The notes under the pieces: generated by a model
What the model was told of the DNA's origin: nothing
The model's input: only the letters and a program-made list of their open reading frames with translations
Databases searched by the model: none
Part shown: positions 1 to 12,589 of the stretch, one piece after another
Numbering within the stretch: the first letter of the stretch is position 1
Layout of the letters: each line of letters starts with the position of its first letter
Assembly: GCA_009193035.1 (NCBI GenBank)
Contig: SWDT01000047.1
Span: 1 to 64,000, forward strand
Reading direction: 5' to 3'
DNA from: Halicephalobus mephisto
Lineage: Eukaryota; Nematoda; Chromadorea; Rhabditida; Panagrolaimidae
DNA length: 64,000 nucleotides
Made by a program: the position numbers and the translations under genes

Positions 1-374
1 AAATATTTTTCGTTTCGAGACCAAGGTTCTGAAAACGTGCGAAGATTTTTTTCGGAAATTCCCGCTTGTTTTTGTTACTCAGAAAACAACTTTATTCAAA
101 TTTTTTTGAAATGATTCATATATCAATTCGGAACTATTTAAAAAGAGCATTCGGAATCTGTAGTCCATTTTTAATAAATTTCTTTAAAAACGAAATAATT
201 TGGAAAATTTCAAAAATTTAGGATCTTCTTTTTTTACTTTTTTTGAAAAAAACTGATTATATAGTTATAATAAATAAGGAGAAATACATTTAATTAAGAA
301 ATAATTGAAGTTTAACTGAAATTAAGAAATCCTAAAATTCGAGAAATTTTCATATATGGACTTCTACCTTCCAG

Positions 375-635
375 GTCCAGAGGAGAATCCACCAGAAATC
401 GAAGACAGATTCTGAATCTGTATCTGACAAAATATAAAATTCATTTTCGAGAAATTTACGCGATATGGAATTTTTTATTTTTTATTTTTTAATTTTTAAT
501 TTTTTTGTTTTTTAATTTTTAAATTTTTTAAATTTTTTTGTTTTTTTAATTTTTTCGATTTCGTTTTTTCAGAAATGGACGCCGGATTCTGGATGTGCAT
601 CTAGTGCTCCACAAAATGGATTTGTAATTTATTAA
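375..635 (+). CDS. possible 3'-terminal exons of an unidentified upstream gene
   Basis: Two short pieces look like terminal exons. The first is 375-419, after acceptor CTTCCAG and before a GTATCT donor. The second is 573-635, after TTTTTTCAG and ending in TAA. Joined in phase 0 they give about 35 residues rich in Ser, Lys and Asp, with no family recognised. The stop lies about 35 nt before the acceptor that precedes the next gene's ATG, so if this is real the two genes could be co-transcribed. The pieces are short, and the upstream part of the gene lies outside the window. Confidence 0.3.
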
Positions 636-673
636 AAACCGAATCTTTCGGATAAATTTAATTTTGCAGAAAA

Positions 674-3413
674 ATGTCGATTTTGTTCAGAAATTTCGTT
701 CAACAGCGGATCTGGAAGAGGTTTGTCTCGATTCACGATGTTCAAAGACCCATCGTTCTCGGAATTGAAACCAGGTTTGTTTTATTTTTTTGGACAAAAA
801 CGGATATTTGAAGTCATTTTCAGCTGCGACGACACTAGTGTAGCTATTGTTTCTTCAGATAGGAAGATTCTGACGTCGAGAAGGTTCGTAAACAGGGAAA
901 TTCAGCAGAAATTCCGTGGAATCAATCCAACCGTCACTGCAGATACGGTGCGTTTTTTACAATTTACAATTCAGATGACACAGATTACTCACAAATAAAC
1001 GTAATGAAATAGACTCGATTACGGTCAGTTAAAAGCGATTTTGCAGCATCTTTAATTTCTGAAAATTCCAATAAAACTGCGTTAGGATTGTTTTATAAAA
1101 AAGTTCATATATGACTTTTATGGTGTAAGATTAGTTAAGAGATTACGCAAGATTACGAAATAAGTATAGTGAAAAATTAAAAATATACAGATACTGGAAA
1201 TAACTTGTAACTGGGGTTAATCAAGTGAGTTCGATTGTGATGATTTCTAAGCAATCGCAAATTATCTGCAATTTCTGAAAATTCCAATAAAACTGCATTA
1301 GGATTGTTTTATAAAAAAATTCATATATGACTTTTATGATGCAAAATTAAGAAATTATGTAGGATTACGAAATAAGTATAGTGAAAAACTAAAAATATAC
1401 TTTTACAGATGCTGGAAATAACTTGTAACTGAGGTTAATCAAGCAAGTTCTATTGTGATCAGTCGTGAATGATTTCCGGCATCTGTGTGATAATATGTGG
1501 GAAGTAAAACCAAAATTTTTTCGGAAATTTTTTTAGAGAATTTCGAAAGTTAAATAAAATATTCGAAATTTCAAAATAACTTAAAATTTAAGAAAATGAA
1601 AAAAATCAATTTTGTAATAAATTGTCGAATTTAAATTTTTTTGTTTTTACGTTATTTGAAAATTTAAAAAAATTTAATTTTTAGTTTTTTTTTACGTCAT
1701 TTGAAAGTTTGAAAAATTTAATTTTTAGTTTTTTTTTACGTTACTTGGAAGTTTAAAAAAATTTAATTTTTAGTTTTGTTTTTCAGCACAGGAATTACAT
1801 CGATGACGTCATTGGTGGGTGTCTGGACGACCTGTCTTGCAGAATATCCGATTTGGATGCGGTTGCAGTTTCGACGAGACCGGGATTAGTGATATCCCTG
1901 AAAGTAGGGGTCGAGCGGGCCATATCTCTCTGTAGGTCCGTTTTTTTAAATAAAAAATTATTCAAAAAAAACCTCCAGATTAGGAAGGATACCGTTGATC
2001 CCAGTTCATCACATGAGAGCTCATGCGTTGTGTGGCAGATTGGTCGATGAAAACGTTAATTTTCCTTTTTTGACTTTGTTGATTTCTGGAGGCCATTCTA
2101 TTTTGGCAGTGGCTCATGGACCTACGGATTTCGACATCGTCGGAAGCGGAGAATCGACGTCTCCTGGAGAATGCATAGACAAAATCGCCAGAGAAATAGG
2201 AATCAAAGACGAAAAAATGCATTTTGGAGCAGAAGTGGAAAGACTGGCGAGTTTGGGTACGGTTGAGGACTGTCTTAGGTATACTGTAAAACCCCCGAAG
2301 TCCCACGGAGCGGACTTCAATTTCGGTTCGATCAAGACCTCTTTTTTGAATCTTGTCCGAAATGACCTGAGTCTTCCTCTGGATGAACGGGATTTGATAG
2401 CTTTTTGTGCAAGTTTACAGGTTTGTTTTTTATTAAAATAATGCACTTTTTAAATAATCAAATTTTTGTAATTTTTTTACACAAAAAAATAATTTTTTAA
2501 AGACGTTCTAAAATCTCGAAATTTGGGGAAACTGATAATAAAAAATTAAAAAATTATTTTAAAAAAATTTTCAATAATTCAAAAAAAATTTGAAAAAGAT
2601 CTTAAAAAATAAAAAAATTATTTTAAAAAAACTTTCAGTAATTTAAAAACTTTGAAATTACTTAAAAAAATTTAAAAAAACGTAAAAATTAAAAAAAAGA
2701 TTTTAGAAAATTCAAAAATTTTTAAATTATTTAAAAAATAAATCTTCAAAAGTCCTGAAATTTCGAAATTGATCTTAAAAAATTTTAAAATTACTGTATT
2801 TCGGAAAATAACTCAAATTTTTTGGAAAATTTTAAATTTACAAAAATAAATTTCGATTTTTTGGAAAATTTTAAATTTACAAAAATAAATTTCGATTTTT
2901 TGGAAAACTTTAAATTTACAAAAATAAATTTCGATTTTTTGGAGACATGTATTGTACCGTAATTATATGAGCCGATTTCAGTTTCAAGTAGCAGGTCATC
3001 TGTGTAAAAAATTACATGTTGGATTGGACTTTGAATTTTTGAAGATGTTGTTTGAAAATCTCCCTAAATCTTTGGTGGTCTCTGGCGGGGTTGCAGCAAA
3101 CAAGTTTATTTTGAAAATGATTAAAAAAATTGCGGAAAATGACGGATTTCGCGTGATGGTACCCCCGAAAGACCTATGTACAGACAACGGCGAGATGATA
3201 GCCTGGACCGGAATCGAGATGCTCAAAAAAAATTCAGAAATTATTCCATTTGGAGAAATTCCGTCGTTTTATTACGTACATGACAAAGCCGACATTGGAT
3301 CCAGTGATTTAAGGTCGAAAATGATTGCTCAAAAGTACCGTCCTAAAAGAAGACTGAAAGTGTCATCTTTACTTTCTGACAAGTTAATTTTTTTAGGAAA
3401 ACCGATATCCTGA
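674..3413 (+). CDS. OSGEPL1: OSGEPL1/Qri7-type mitochondrial tRNA N6-threonylcarbamoyladenosine synthase
   Basis: Five exons (674-774, 824-947, 1787-1935, 1979-2420, 2982-3413) join in phase to 415 residues, the usual length for the mitochondrial Kae1/TsaD/Qri7 family. Family marks are the N-terminal GIETSCDDT (residues 30-38), the metal-binding HHMRAH (His136 and His140), ISGGHS near 160-165, SGGVAAN near 306-312 and CTDNGEM near 338-344, whose Asp is a metal ligand in the family. The first 25 residues are Arg/Lys-rich without acidic runs, as in a mitochondrial presequence. By family knowledge it transfers threonylcarbamoyl to A37 of mitochondrial ANN-decoding tRNAs. The start is the first ATG after a TTTTGCAG acceptor. 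Introns 2 and 4 are long and AT-rich. Confidence 0.95.
1054..1485. repeat. two-copy tandem duplication, ~216 bp, in OSGEPL1 intron 2
   Basis: The block beginning AATTTCTGAAAATTCCAATA at 1054 recurs at 1270 with only small differences. It includes the shared TTCATATATGACTTTTATG and ATACTGGAAATAACTTGTAAC stretches. It lies wholly inside the intron. Confidence 0.85.
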
Positions 3414-4035
3414 AATTTAGTGTTTTTTATGTTCAATAAAATAATTTCGAAATTTTAATTAAAAAAGTGTTTTTTATTTAAAAAAAATTAATTTTGAAAT
3501 TTTAATTTAAAAAATATTTTTAATTTTAGGTAAAAATTAATTTTGAAATTTTAATTAAAAAAATATTTTTTATTAAAAAAAATTAATTTCGAAATTTTAA
3601 ATTAAAAAAATATTTTAAAAATTCGAATTTAAATTTTTTAAAAATTTTAAATAAAAATTAATTTCAAAAATTTGATTGTTTTAAATTAGAAATTTTTAAG
3701 TATCTATGTTACAAAAATTTAAAAATTAATTTTTCTTTAAAATTAAAAAAATGTATGTTGCAAAAATCCGAAATTTAATATTTTTTTGAATTTTAGATAA
3801 AAATTAAAAATTTTAAATTTTAAATAATTTCGAAATTTAATAGTTTTTTATTTTTGAAAAACTTTGAATTTTTAATTTTAAATAATTTCGAAATTTAGTG
3901 GTTTTTTATTTTTTAAAAACTTTGAATTTTTAATTTTAAATAATTTCGAAATTTAGTAGTTTTTTATTTTTAAAAAACTTTGAATTTTGGAAATTTTAAT
4001 TTTGTGATTTTTTAAATTTGATATTTTAAAACAAC
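3414..4035. other. AT-rich intergenic stretch with ~58-bp degenerate repeats
   Basis: No gene is seen between the convergent ends of OSGEPL1 and unc-76. From about 3825 to 3990 a unit containing AATTTCGAAATTTAGTAGTT recurs about three times. The rest is homopolymer-like A/T. Confidence 0.6.
3435..3440 (+). terminator. AATAAA polyadenylation signal of OSGEPL1
   Basis: A canonical AATAAA lies 22 nt after the OSGEPL1 stop, on the coding strand. Confidence 0.6.
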
Positions 4036-4041
4036 TTTATT
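4036..4041 (-). terminator. candidate polyadenylation signal of unc-76
   Basis: TTTATT on the plus strand reads AATAAA on the minus strand, about 213 nt past the unc-76 stop. Confidence 0.4.
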
Positions 4042-4253
4042 GAAAAATATTCAAAAATTGCAAGCAGCGAACTTGACTATTTCAAGCTTAATCTAACGGA
4101 CTGGATTTCTAGAATGGCGTCAGGATTGAGATGAATTGGACCCGAGATAACACGGGGACTGCCTTAGGCAATAGGAAAGAACATGGGATAAAGCTCGCAA
4201 TTTGGACGGAATTCTCGATTTTTATCAAAAGCGGCAGCACCAACGGCAGGAGA

Positions 4254-7200
4254 TCAAGCAATCATTGAGGTTTCCGTCGACGGACACACCACTGAAATTT
4301 TTTAAAAATTATTTATTTTTCAATTTCTTTAAATTTTTAAAAATTATTTTTTTATTTAAATTTTTTATTTTTAAAAATTATTTATTTTTCAATTTCTTTG
4401 AATTTTTAAAAATTATTTTTTTATTTAAATTTTTTATTTTTTTAAAAATTATTTTTTTATTTAAATTTTTTATTTTTAAAAATTATTTAGTTTCTTATTT
4501 AAATTTTTTTTATTTCTTTAAATTTTTAAAAATTACTTTTTAAAATTTTTTATTTTTAAAAATTACTTATTTTTTAATTTAAATTATTTATTTTTAAAAA
4601 TTATTTTAATTTCTAAAAATTACCGTTTAGAATATAGTCAGTGAGGAGATTTGGCACTTGAGGACTGTCTTCATTGATCGCTTCAAGAACTGGAAAAATC
4701 GATTTAATACTTGTTTTAAGGAAAATTTAAATATTAAAATTTACTTTTTAGAGAAATTTTATATTTTAAAGGAAAATTTAAATTTATTTTTAGAAAAAAG
4801 TGTAAATTTTATAGGAAAATGTAAATTTTTCAGAGAAATTTTAGATTTTAAAGGAAAATTTAAATTTATTTTTTAGAAAAAAGTGTAAATTTTCAAGGAA
4901 AATGTAAATTTTTTGGAGAAATTTTATATTTTAAAGGAAAATTTAGATTTACTTTTTAGGAAAATGTAAATTTTTTAAAAGAAATTTTAGATTTTAAAGG
5001 AAAATTCAAATTTATTTTTTAAAAAAGTGTAAATTTTATGGGAAAATGTAAATTTTTTTAGAGAAATTTTAGATTTTAAAGGAAAATTTAAATTTATTTT
5101 TTAGAAAAATGTAAATTTTTTAAAAGAAATTTTAGATTTTAAAAGAAAATTTTTAATTTTTTTAGGGAAATGTAAATTTTTTTAGAGAAATTCTTACTTT
5201 TAATTAGTGACTCCAATGTAGGAACATCGAGGACAGCGGTTTGTTCGTCGAAGGGGATGGAAGCGGTCATGGCTTGGGAGTTGTTTCCTTCGAGTTTTCC
5301 GAGAAGTTTTTTCTTTTTTCCACTTTGATTTTTCCTTCTTTGATCTTGAATATTGACTAACAAAGTTACAAATTTGTTTTTTACTTCTTTTTCATAAACA
5401 AGTTCATCTCTGTGAGCGAGTTCGTTGACGAGTTCGCTGTTGTAGACCATGATTAACTGTTCGATCTCCGCCATCAGCGTCAGAAGTTTGTTTTGGGGAA
5501 AATTCGAAAGTTCTTCTGCAGTGACGTTTAAGGCCATGTTTTGTTTGATTTTGAATTCAGAATCTGCTTGTTGACTCGCTGTAAAAGGAGACTTCATAGA
5601 AGAATACATAGAATCCACAGATTCGATCGTCCTGTCCGTAGTCACAGAATGCATCAAATCACACGTCTGCATTATTTCGTCTATTTCTTCGATGACCTGA
5701 TCCGCAGATAATGGAGGATGTTCTCCGTTCAAGGGCGCTTGTTGGGAGATCAGCTGATGCAGATCCATCTGTTGTCGAATATCCTCTTCGTCGTTGGGAT
5801 CGTATCCGGCATCTGAAGGCGCTCCTTCGTCTCTCGGAGAAGTCAAATTCAAAGATTCTATTTGATTTTTTCTGATTTGTGATTTCGAAAAATCAAGTGG
5901 CAAAATATTACCGTAATTCCCTGTCAAAGTCCACCATACCCTAAAAAATAAAAAAATTAAAAATATTTCTAAAATTTTATTTTTTATTATAAAATGAAAA
6001 ATCTTTAGAAATTTCGAAAACTTCCTACATGAGTTTCGGAAGCTTCTAGAGGATTCAGAAGTTCATATATGAATTCTCCAAATTTCTAGAAAATTCAGAA
6101 TCTCATATATGAATTCTCCAAATTTCTAGAGGATTCAGAAGTTCATATATGAATTCTCGAAAATTCTAGAGGATTCAAAAGTTCATATATGCATTCTCCA
6201 AATTTCTAGAAAATTCAAAAGTTTATATATGAATTTCGAAAACTTCTAAAAGATTAAGAATCTCCTATATGAGTTTTGGAAGCTTCTAGAAAATTCAGAA
6301 GTTCATATATGGATTTTCCAAATTTCTAGAGGATTCAAAAGTTCATATATGCATTCTCCAAATTTCTAGAAAATTCAAAAGTTTATATATGAATTTTGAA
6401 AGTTTCTAAAGAATTCAGAATCCTCTGTACTGATTAATAATCCTTCTAGAATCTCTCCAAAGAATTCTATCCAGAAAAATGAAAAACTCACTGGCTTTCG
6501 CTCATGATCTCATCTTGAGTCCTTATTTGGACCGGGGCCATCTGGTTTGTGTCTTGCTTCAAGTCCTTCAAGACTTTATTAACCTTCTGGTCAAAACATT
6601 CAACAAGGTCCTCCAAAGACCCGCTCAAAGTCGCTTCAGGATCGGTGTCGCCAGAAGACGATTGAGAACAACTTTGATTAATCAAATTAAGAACAACTTT
6701 GGCGTCTTCGGCCTTGACAGGAATCAGATCCTCCTCGATCCTGCAATTGCAACTTTATCCGGTTGAAAAAAAGCGAAATTTGAGAACAGGAAAAACTCCG
6801 GAATTTGAAGAGTTGCTAGTCTCCTAATGAACCCGGGCCGCAGAACAATGATGTTTATCAAAAATCGGTTAAAAGACAAAATTTTTTAAATTTAAAAAAA
6901 TTCTAACTTTCAAAATATTTTTTTTAAATTTAAAAAAATTCTAACTTATAAAATAATTTTTTAAATTTAAAAAAATTCTAACTTTCAAAATATTTTTTTT
7001 AAATTTAAAAAAATTCTAACTTTCAAAATATTTTTTTTAAATTTAAAAAAATTCTAACTTTCAAAATATTTTTTTTAAATTTAAAAAAATTTAACTTTTA
7101 AAATATTTTTTCAAATTTAAAAAAATTCTAACTTTCAAAATACTTTTTTTAAATTAAAAAAAATTCTAACTTTCAAAATACTTTTTATTTAAAAAAAATT

Positions 7201-8434
7201 TAACTTTTAAAATACTTTTTAAAAATCCTTAGAAAAAATATTCTTTTTAATTTTAAAAATAGTTTTTTTTAAGGAATAAAGACGTTTTTTCAGAAAATTT
7301 TTAAATATTTTTTCTTAAAAATAAAAAAAAATATTTTTAAAATTAAATATTTTTTTTTAATTTTCAAAAAGAATATTTTTTTTAAATATTTAAACTGAAA
7401 AAAATTCTCTAAAAAAACAAAGATATCCTTCCCTGAAACTAGTCAAAGGATAAAAATGTCTTTACTGAAAATCAATGGACTTTTCTGGAACGACAAATTT
7501 GGCAAAGAAATCCCGGGGGCAAAAACGAATTGTTTCTATTTTTAAAGAAATAAAAACAAGAATTTTAAAAAAGAACAATTTCGAAAATGGCAATTTTTAT
7601 TTTATTTTCATCGTAATGGAAATTCAAACCTCCTCTGCGAACAACCACAGTCAGTTCCAAATCCAGAAAAAATCGATCCCTTACCGTAGGATCGTAAAAA
7701 CCAGGTTAGTATCTGCCGGAACAGGAACTGTACTAGAAAGAGAGTACCCTAAGGGATAGTCTAGATATCAGGGACTACAGAATATTATAGACCATGAATA
7801 AAGCTCTCCATTATTGTACAGTAAAATTTGTTAAGTAGATATTAAAACAGGAACTATACTAGAAAGAAAGTACCCGAAGATATAATTTGAATATCAGGGA
7901 GTATAGAATACTATAAAACTTGAGTGAGATCTTCGGTTGACTTGTGTTAAAACTTATTATGTAGATATTAGAACAGGAATTGTACTAGAAGGAGAGTACC
8001 CGAAGGGATAGTCTAGATATCAGGGACTATAGAATATTATAAAACTTGAGTGAAGTTCTCCATTATTGTACAGTAAAATTTGTTAAGTAGATATTAAAAC
8101 AGGAACTATACTAGAAAAAGAGTACCCGAAGATATAAATTGAATATCAGGGATTACAGAATACTGTAGATCATGAGTGAGATCTTCGGTTGTCTCATAGG
8201 AGATATATCAGTTGTCTGTGCTTTCTTGTTGGATAAAGATTAGTGATATTCTCCTTGTTTCTATTCTGACAGTATCTAATGGATATAAGACATAATGAAT
8301 GAAAATGGGAATTCGGAGGACAACGAGGAAACTTACTTCGAAAGATCAGACTCGAGTTCGTCATCGAGACAAACGAGGGGCACGTCCGGGACTGCGATGT
8401 CTTTTTCGTCCATGATGTCCTCTTTTGCAACCAT
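4254..8434 (-). CDS. unc-76: UNC-76, FEZ-family axonal fasciculation/elongation and kinesin-1 adaptor protein
   Basis: Five minus-strand exons (8434-8337, 6740-6492, 5940-5198, 4689-4624, 4291-4254) join in phase to 397 residues. FEZ/UNC-76 signatures appear in order: an acidic N-terminus with PLVCLDDE near residues 19-26, SGSLEDLVECFDQK (72-85), APVQIRTQDEIM (101-112), WWTLTGNYGN (118-127), the acidic DPNDEEDIRQQMDLH (163-177) and QVIEEIDEIM. A coiled coil follows at about 266-316 with RDELVYEKEVKN, and the C-terminus has LTDYILNVVCPS. Family members bind the kinesin heavy chain and act in axonal transport and outgrowth. The ATG at 8434 follows an in-frame TGA and an acceptor-like TTATTTTAG, so this start is favoured. 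Introns are long and filled with tandem repeats. Confidence 0.95.
4720..5190. repeat. short-period tandem repeat in unc-76 intron 3
   Basis: Alternating units of the type AAGGAAAATTTAAATTTA and AAGTGTAAATTTT recur through almost the whole 508-nt intron. Confidence 0.7.
5995..6440. repeat. ~40-bp tandem repeat array in unc-76 intron 2
   Basis: About ten degenerate units of the type TTCATATATGAATTCTCC...TTCTAGAGGATTCAGAAG, at a period close to 40 bp. Confidence 0.85.
6860..7230. repeat. ~45-bp A/T tandem repeat in unc-76 intron 1
   Basis: The unit TTAAAAAAATTCTAACTTTC followed by AAAATATTTTTTTTAAATT recurs about eight times. Confidence 0.85.
7700..8195. repeat. ~125-bp tandem repeat, four copies, in unc-76 intron 1
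   Basis: AACAGGAACTRTACTAGAAA recurs at about 7720, 7846, 7972 and 8094. Each copy is followed by GAGTACCCGAAG, a TATCAGGGA block and a GTGAGATCTTCGG or AAGCTCTCCATTATTG variant. Confidence 0.9.
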
Positions 8435-8469
8435 AAACACTCAAGGAGTCACGATCGTGACTAAAATAA

Positions 8470-8623
8470 TTATAAATAATTTTATAAAAATTTCACAAAA
8501 TTCTCCCGACACGTATTTTTGAAATTTTAAATTTTTCAAAAATAATCCAAAAATTAAATTATTATAAATAATTTTATAAAAATTTCACAAAATTCTCCCG
8601 ACACGTATTTTTGAAATTTTAAA
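8470..8623. repeat. exact 62-bp direct repeat upstream of unc-76
   Basis: Positions 8470-8531 and 8562-8623 appear identical, including the GC-containing TTCTCCCGACACGTA core. They flank the region just upstream of the unc-76 first coding exon. Confidence 0.85.
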
Positions 8624-9092
8624 AAGTTTAAATTTCGTAATAATAGACATTATTTCGAAAATTAAACTATTGTAGAAATTAAAAGCAAAAATTTTCAAAG
8701 ATATATAATAATTTTTTTATTATTCTAAAATTTAATAATTTTGATAAAACTGTACTAACTTCCAGGAATTTCTAAGATTCCAGAATCCTCTGTGAAATTC
8801 TAGAAAGTTAGAAAATTTTGTAAGAATTTCTTGATTTTTGAAATTTTACATATTTGTAAAAATCCTAAAATATCTTAACAAATTCCAGGAACTTCAAAGA
8901 TTTCAGAATCCTTTGTGAAATTCTAGAAAGTTAGAAAATCTTGTAAGAATTTTCCAATTTTTGAAACTTTATATTTATAAAAATCCTAAAATATCTTAAC
9001 AAATTCCAGGAATTTCTAAGATTCCAGAATCCTCCATAAAATTTTGAAAAAGTTAGAAAATTTCCACAAAATTCTAGTTAAAAAACGGAAAT

Positions 9093-9218
9093 ATGATAAA
9101 AGCGGATTGTTTGTTGTGTTTGAAAAGCCGAAAGACAGCTGTTTCTAAATACTTAAGACAGGATTTAAGAAAGTACTTGGAAAAAATCGAAAATGAGTCA
9201 ATTCAAATCCGAAATTGA
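9093..9218 (+). CDS. 41-codon ORF of uncertain status
   Basis: This ATG-to-TGA frame begins MIKADCLLCLKSRKTAV and stays open across a short island of higher GC than its surroundings. It has a CxxC near the N-terminus and is otherwise Lys/Glu-rich. No family was recognised. It may be a small gene, an exon or chance. Confidence 0.2.
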   Translation: MIKADCLLCLKSRKTAVSKYLRQDLRKYLEKIENESIQIRN

Positions 9219-10230
9219 TTCTTGTAGTCGAAAAATCAATTTCTGGCGCGAGAATAGTCACTCTCGACCATTTTTGTTTTTTCACAAGTGGTCCGTAAAC
9301 GAAAAAATCGGATGTAAAAAGGAATGACTGGCGATTGATAAAGATTCAGATGACACACGACGGAAATGAGTAATGTAAATTTTATCTAAAAACAACTTTA
9401 AAATTTTGTAAAATTTTCAAACATTTTTGGTCTCGTCGCGAAAACTTGTAAAAAAAAATAATTACTGTAAAAATAAACAAAAATAATAAAAATTATTTTA
9501 AAAAATTTTAGAATTTAAATATTTTTAGTTTTGTTGGATTCTGAAAATTAAAAGTTTTAGAAATTTTTAGTTTTCTAATTTTTGGAAGTTTTTATAGAAT
9601 TTTAGAAGATTCTAGAAATTTTTAAAAATTCTGAAAACTAAAAATTTTGTGAAATTTTAGAAATTTTTAGTTTTCTAATTTTTGAAAATTTATGTGAAAA
9701 TTCTGAAAACTAAAAATTTTGTAAAATTTCAGAAATTTTTAGTTTTTTAATTTTTGAAAATTTATGTGAAAATTCTGAAAATTCAGAAAACTAAAAATTT
9801 TGTGAAATTTCAGAAATTTTTAGTTTTCTAATTTTTGAAAATTTCAATAAAATTTTTAAAATTCTAGAAAATTTTGAAAATTGTAGAAACTTCTGAAGTT
9901 TTAAAAATTTCCAAAATCCGTTAATTTTCGAAAATTTATATGAAAATTCAGAAAATTAAAAATTTTGTGAAATTTTAGAAGATTCCAAAAATTCCGATTA
10001 GATTTTCGAAAATTCTAAAATTTATGAAATTCTAAAAAATTTTAAAAATCCGAAAAATCTTAAAATTTTTTAATTTTTAAAAATCCCAAAAATCTTAAAA
10101 TTTTTAAATCTTTAAATTTTAAAAATTCTAAAAACTTCCAAAATTGTATTTTAAAAAATCATAAAAATTAATAAAATTAAATTTTTGAATAAAAATAAAA
10201 AATAATTTTTTTTATAAAAAAGAAACATTT
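9219..10230. other. AT-rich non-coding stretch with short repeats
   Basis: From about 9540 to 9990 the unit GAAATTTTTAGTTTTCTAAT followed by TTTTGAAAATTTATG recurs several times. A GGTCTCGTCGCGAAA motif at about 9428 belongs to a family dispersed through the window. No gene is seen. Confidence 0.5.
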
Positions 10231-10239
10231 ATTGTTAGT

Positions 10240-10450
10240 TTTCGCTTTTGCTATGAATGAACAATGCAAAAGTCGTATTCCCAAAAATGGAACGAGGAAT
10301 CAAGCGGCGAAAACATGTCCGCAGTCAATGACGATTATCGCACTTCACCAACTGCAGTCAGTCAAGCCGAAAGTCGCCAATTGTCCGGAATTCGCGCTTA
10401 CCACAAAGGCCAAGGGGTCATGCTATTCGGCAGATATTATGCAATCATTA
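10240..10450 (+). other. coding-like island, open in two plus-strand frames
   Basis: About 200 bp of balanced base composition stands between A/T arrays. One frame from the ATG at 10264 reads Ser/Gln-rich with an RAYHKGQGVMLFGRYY segment. A second frame starting at 10253 is also open and has four Cys. Minus-strand frames are broken. No family was recognised and no confident splice sites were found, so it may be an exon or a relic. Confidence 0.25.
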
Positions 10451-10482
10451 AAAAATTAAAATTTACAAAAATCTTTAAAAAT

Positions 10483-11010
10483 CATCTTGACTAGAATTTT
10501 TACAACTTTCCACTCGAGACCAAAATTGTTAATTTTGTATTTATATAGCTGTTGAAAATTTTAAAAAATCATAAAATTTAAAAAATTTACAAAAATCATC
10601 TCAACTAGAATTTTTAAAACTTTCCATTCGGGACCAAAATTGTTAATTTCGTATTTATATAGCTGTTGAAAATTTTAAAAATTATGAAATTTACAAAAAT
10701 CTTTAAAAATCATCTCGACTATAATTTTTAAAACTTTCCACTCGAGACCAAAATTGTTAATTTTGTATTTATATAGCTGTTGAAAATTTTAAAAATCATG
10801 AAATTTAAAAAATTTACAAAAATCATCTCAACTATAATTTTTAAAACTTTCCACTCGGGACCAAAGTTGTTAATTTTGTATTTATATGGCTGTTGAAAAT
10901 TTTAAAAATTATGAAATTTACAAAAATCTTTAAAAATCATCTTAACTATAATTTTTACAACTTTCCACTCGAGACCAAAATTGTTAATTTTGTATTTATG
11001 TATTTCTATA
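10483..11010. repeat. ~115-bp tandem repeat, five copies
   Basis: Each unit carries CATCTYRACTA, AACTTTCCACTCGAGACCAA, TTGTTAATTTTGTATTTATA and TAGCTGTTGAAAATTTT. Copies start near 10483, 10597, 10710, 10825 and 10937. The GAGACC core links it to similar motifs elsewhere in the window. Confidence 0.9.
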
Positions 11011-11394
11011 AAGTTCCAGAATCATAATGCTCTGAAAAACAAACATTTTCTGTAAAATTTAAAATAAAATATTTCAACACAAATTTTTAGAATTTTCTTT
11101 TCAGGACCAAAAACACAAAATTTCACATTTCTGATTTTTAAAAATTAAAAAAATTTAATATTATAAATTTTTGGAATTTTCCAGTTGAGACCAAAAATAA
11201 TAAATTTTATTTTATAAATAGTTCTGTTTGAAAAGTATCCAATATATTTTAAATAATTCCAGAATTTTATATATTCGTTAATCTTACCCAAAGCCAGTAA
11301 GCAAAAAATTCCGAAGAAAAACGATCTTTTTTGTAAAAAACGAAAACTGAGACGTGGGCCTTGGGGAACGACAGAACTGTGTTCTTACAAATAT

Positions 11395-12245
11395 TCAAAA
11401 CCAAAAAAAATTTAAAAAATCTTTTTAAAAAAATTTAAGAAACCAAAAAAAATTTAAGAAACATTTAAAAAAAAGAAAAAAACTAAAAAATTTTAAAATA
11501 CTAAAAAAAGTAAAAAAAAATTTTAATACATTTTAAAAAAAGTAAAAAATTAAGAAAAAATTATTTTAATTTAAAAGAAAAATTTTAATAGATTTTAAAA
11601 AAATAAAAAAAAAAAACTAAAAAAATTTTTAAAAAACTAAAAAAAATAAAAAACTAAAAAAATTTTTAAAAAACTAAAAAATTTTTAAAAAAATAAAAGA
11701 AAAAAATGACAACCTTCTTTTGGACGTTTTGCCAGAGGCATTGGTTTTTAGATGAATTTGGTCCTTTTTCGTTGAGTTGGTTTTTTGAGAAATAATATTG
11801 GAAAAAACAAAAAGGAAATTTTGTCAATAAATTTTATAAGAAAAATGCGTTTTTACATTAATTGTTTTAAAAATTACAAATTTTTTTAAATTTTATCGAA
11901 AATCGTTCTAAATAGAATTTATAAATTTTTACAATAATAATATTCAAAAAAATTAAAAATTATTACAAAATAGTTTTAAAACAAATTTTTAAAAATTAGA
12001 AAATTTAAGATTTTTTAAAAATTAGAAAATTTAAGAATTTCTAAAAATTAGAAAATTTAAGAATTTTTAAAAATTAAAAAATTAAAAAATTTTTAAAAAT
12101 TCAAAAATTTAAGATTTTTTAAAAATTTAAGAATTTTTAAAAATTTAGAAATTTAAAAATTTTTAAAAATTCAAAAATTTAAGATCTTCTAAAAATTTAG
12201 AAATTTATGAATTTTATTTTATTTTAATTTTAATAATTGAAACTA
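11395..12245. other. low-complexity A/T block with one small non-A/T segment
   Basis: Most of this is poly-A/T with short AAAAATTAGAAAATTTAAG-type repeats near 11990-12210. The segment at about 11708-11790 is less AT-biased and could be a short exon on either strand, but nothing is recognised. Confidence 0.4.
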
Positions 12246-12589
12246 TTTTTGAGTATTGAATATTTCCCAGTCGTCTTGGTTACGAATGTCGAAAATTCTC
12301 TACGATCTTAAGTCAATAAAAATATTCTTCCAAAACGTGCCAAAAGCGATGTTTATCTTTTTCGTCATTTTTGGAAATTTACAAAAAACAATTTATTTTG
12401 ACAAATATCTTCCAAAATTAGTCATTTCTGAAAATAATTTGAATTTTCGAAAAAATGTCGATTTTGGACTAATTTCCCTGGGGGAAAAAGATTTACAACG
12501 TCCAAGAATAAAAGTAGGCGAAATGAAACAACTTTAATCCGGAAGAAAATAAAAATAATTTTAAAAAAGTTCAAAAACGAAAATGCAAA

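Noticed and set aside
4202..4543. 113-codon plus-strand frame with Phe/Leu repeats
   Set aside because: It overlaps the last unc-76 exon on the other strand and then translates an A/T tandem repeat.
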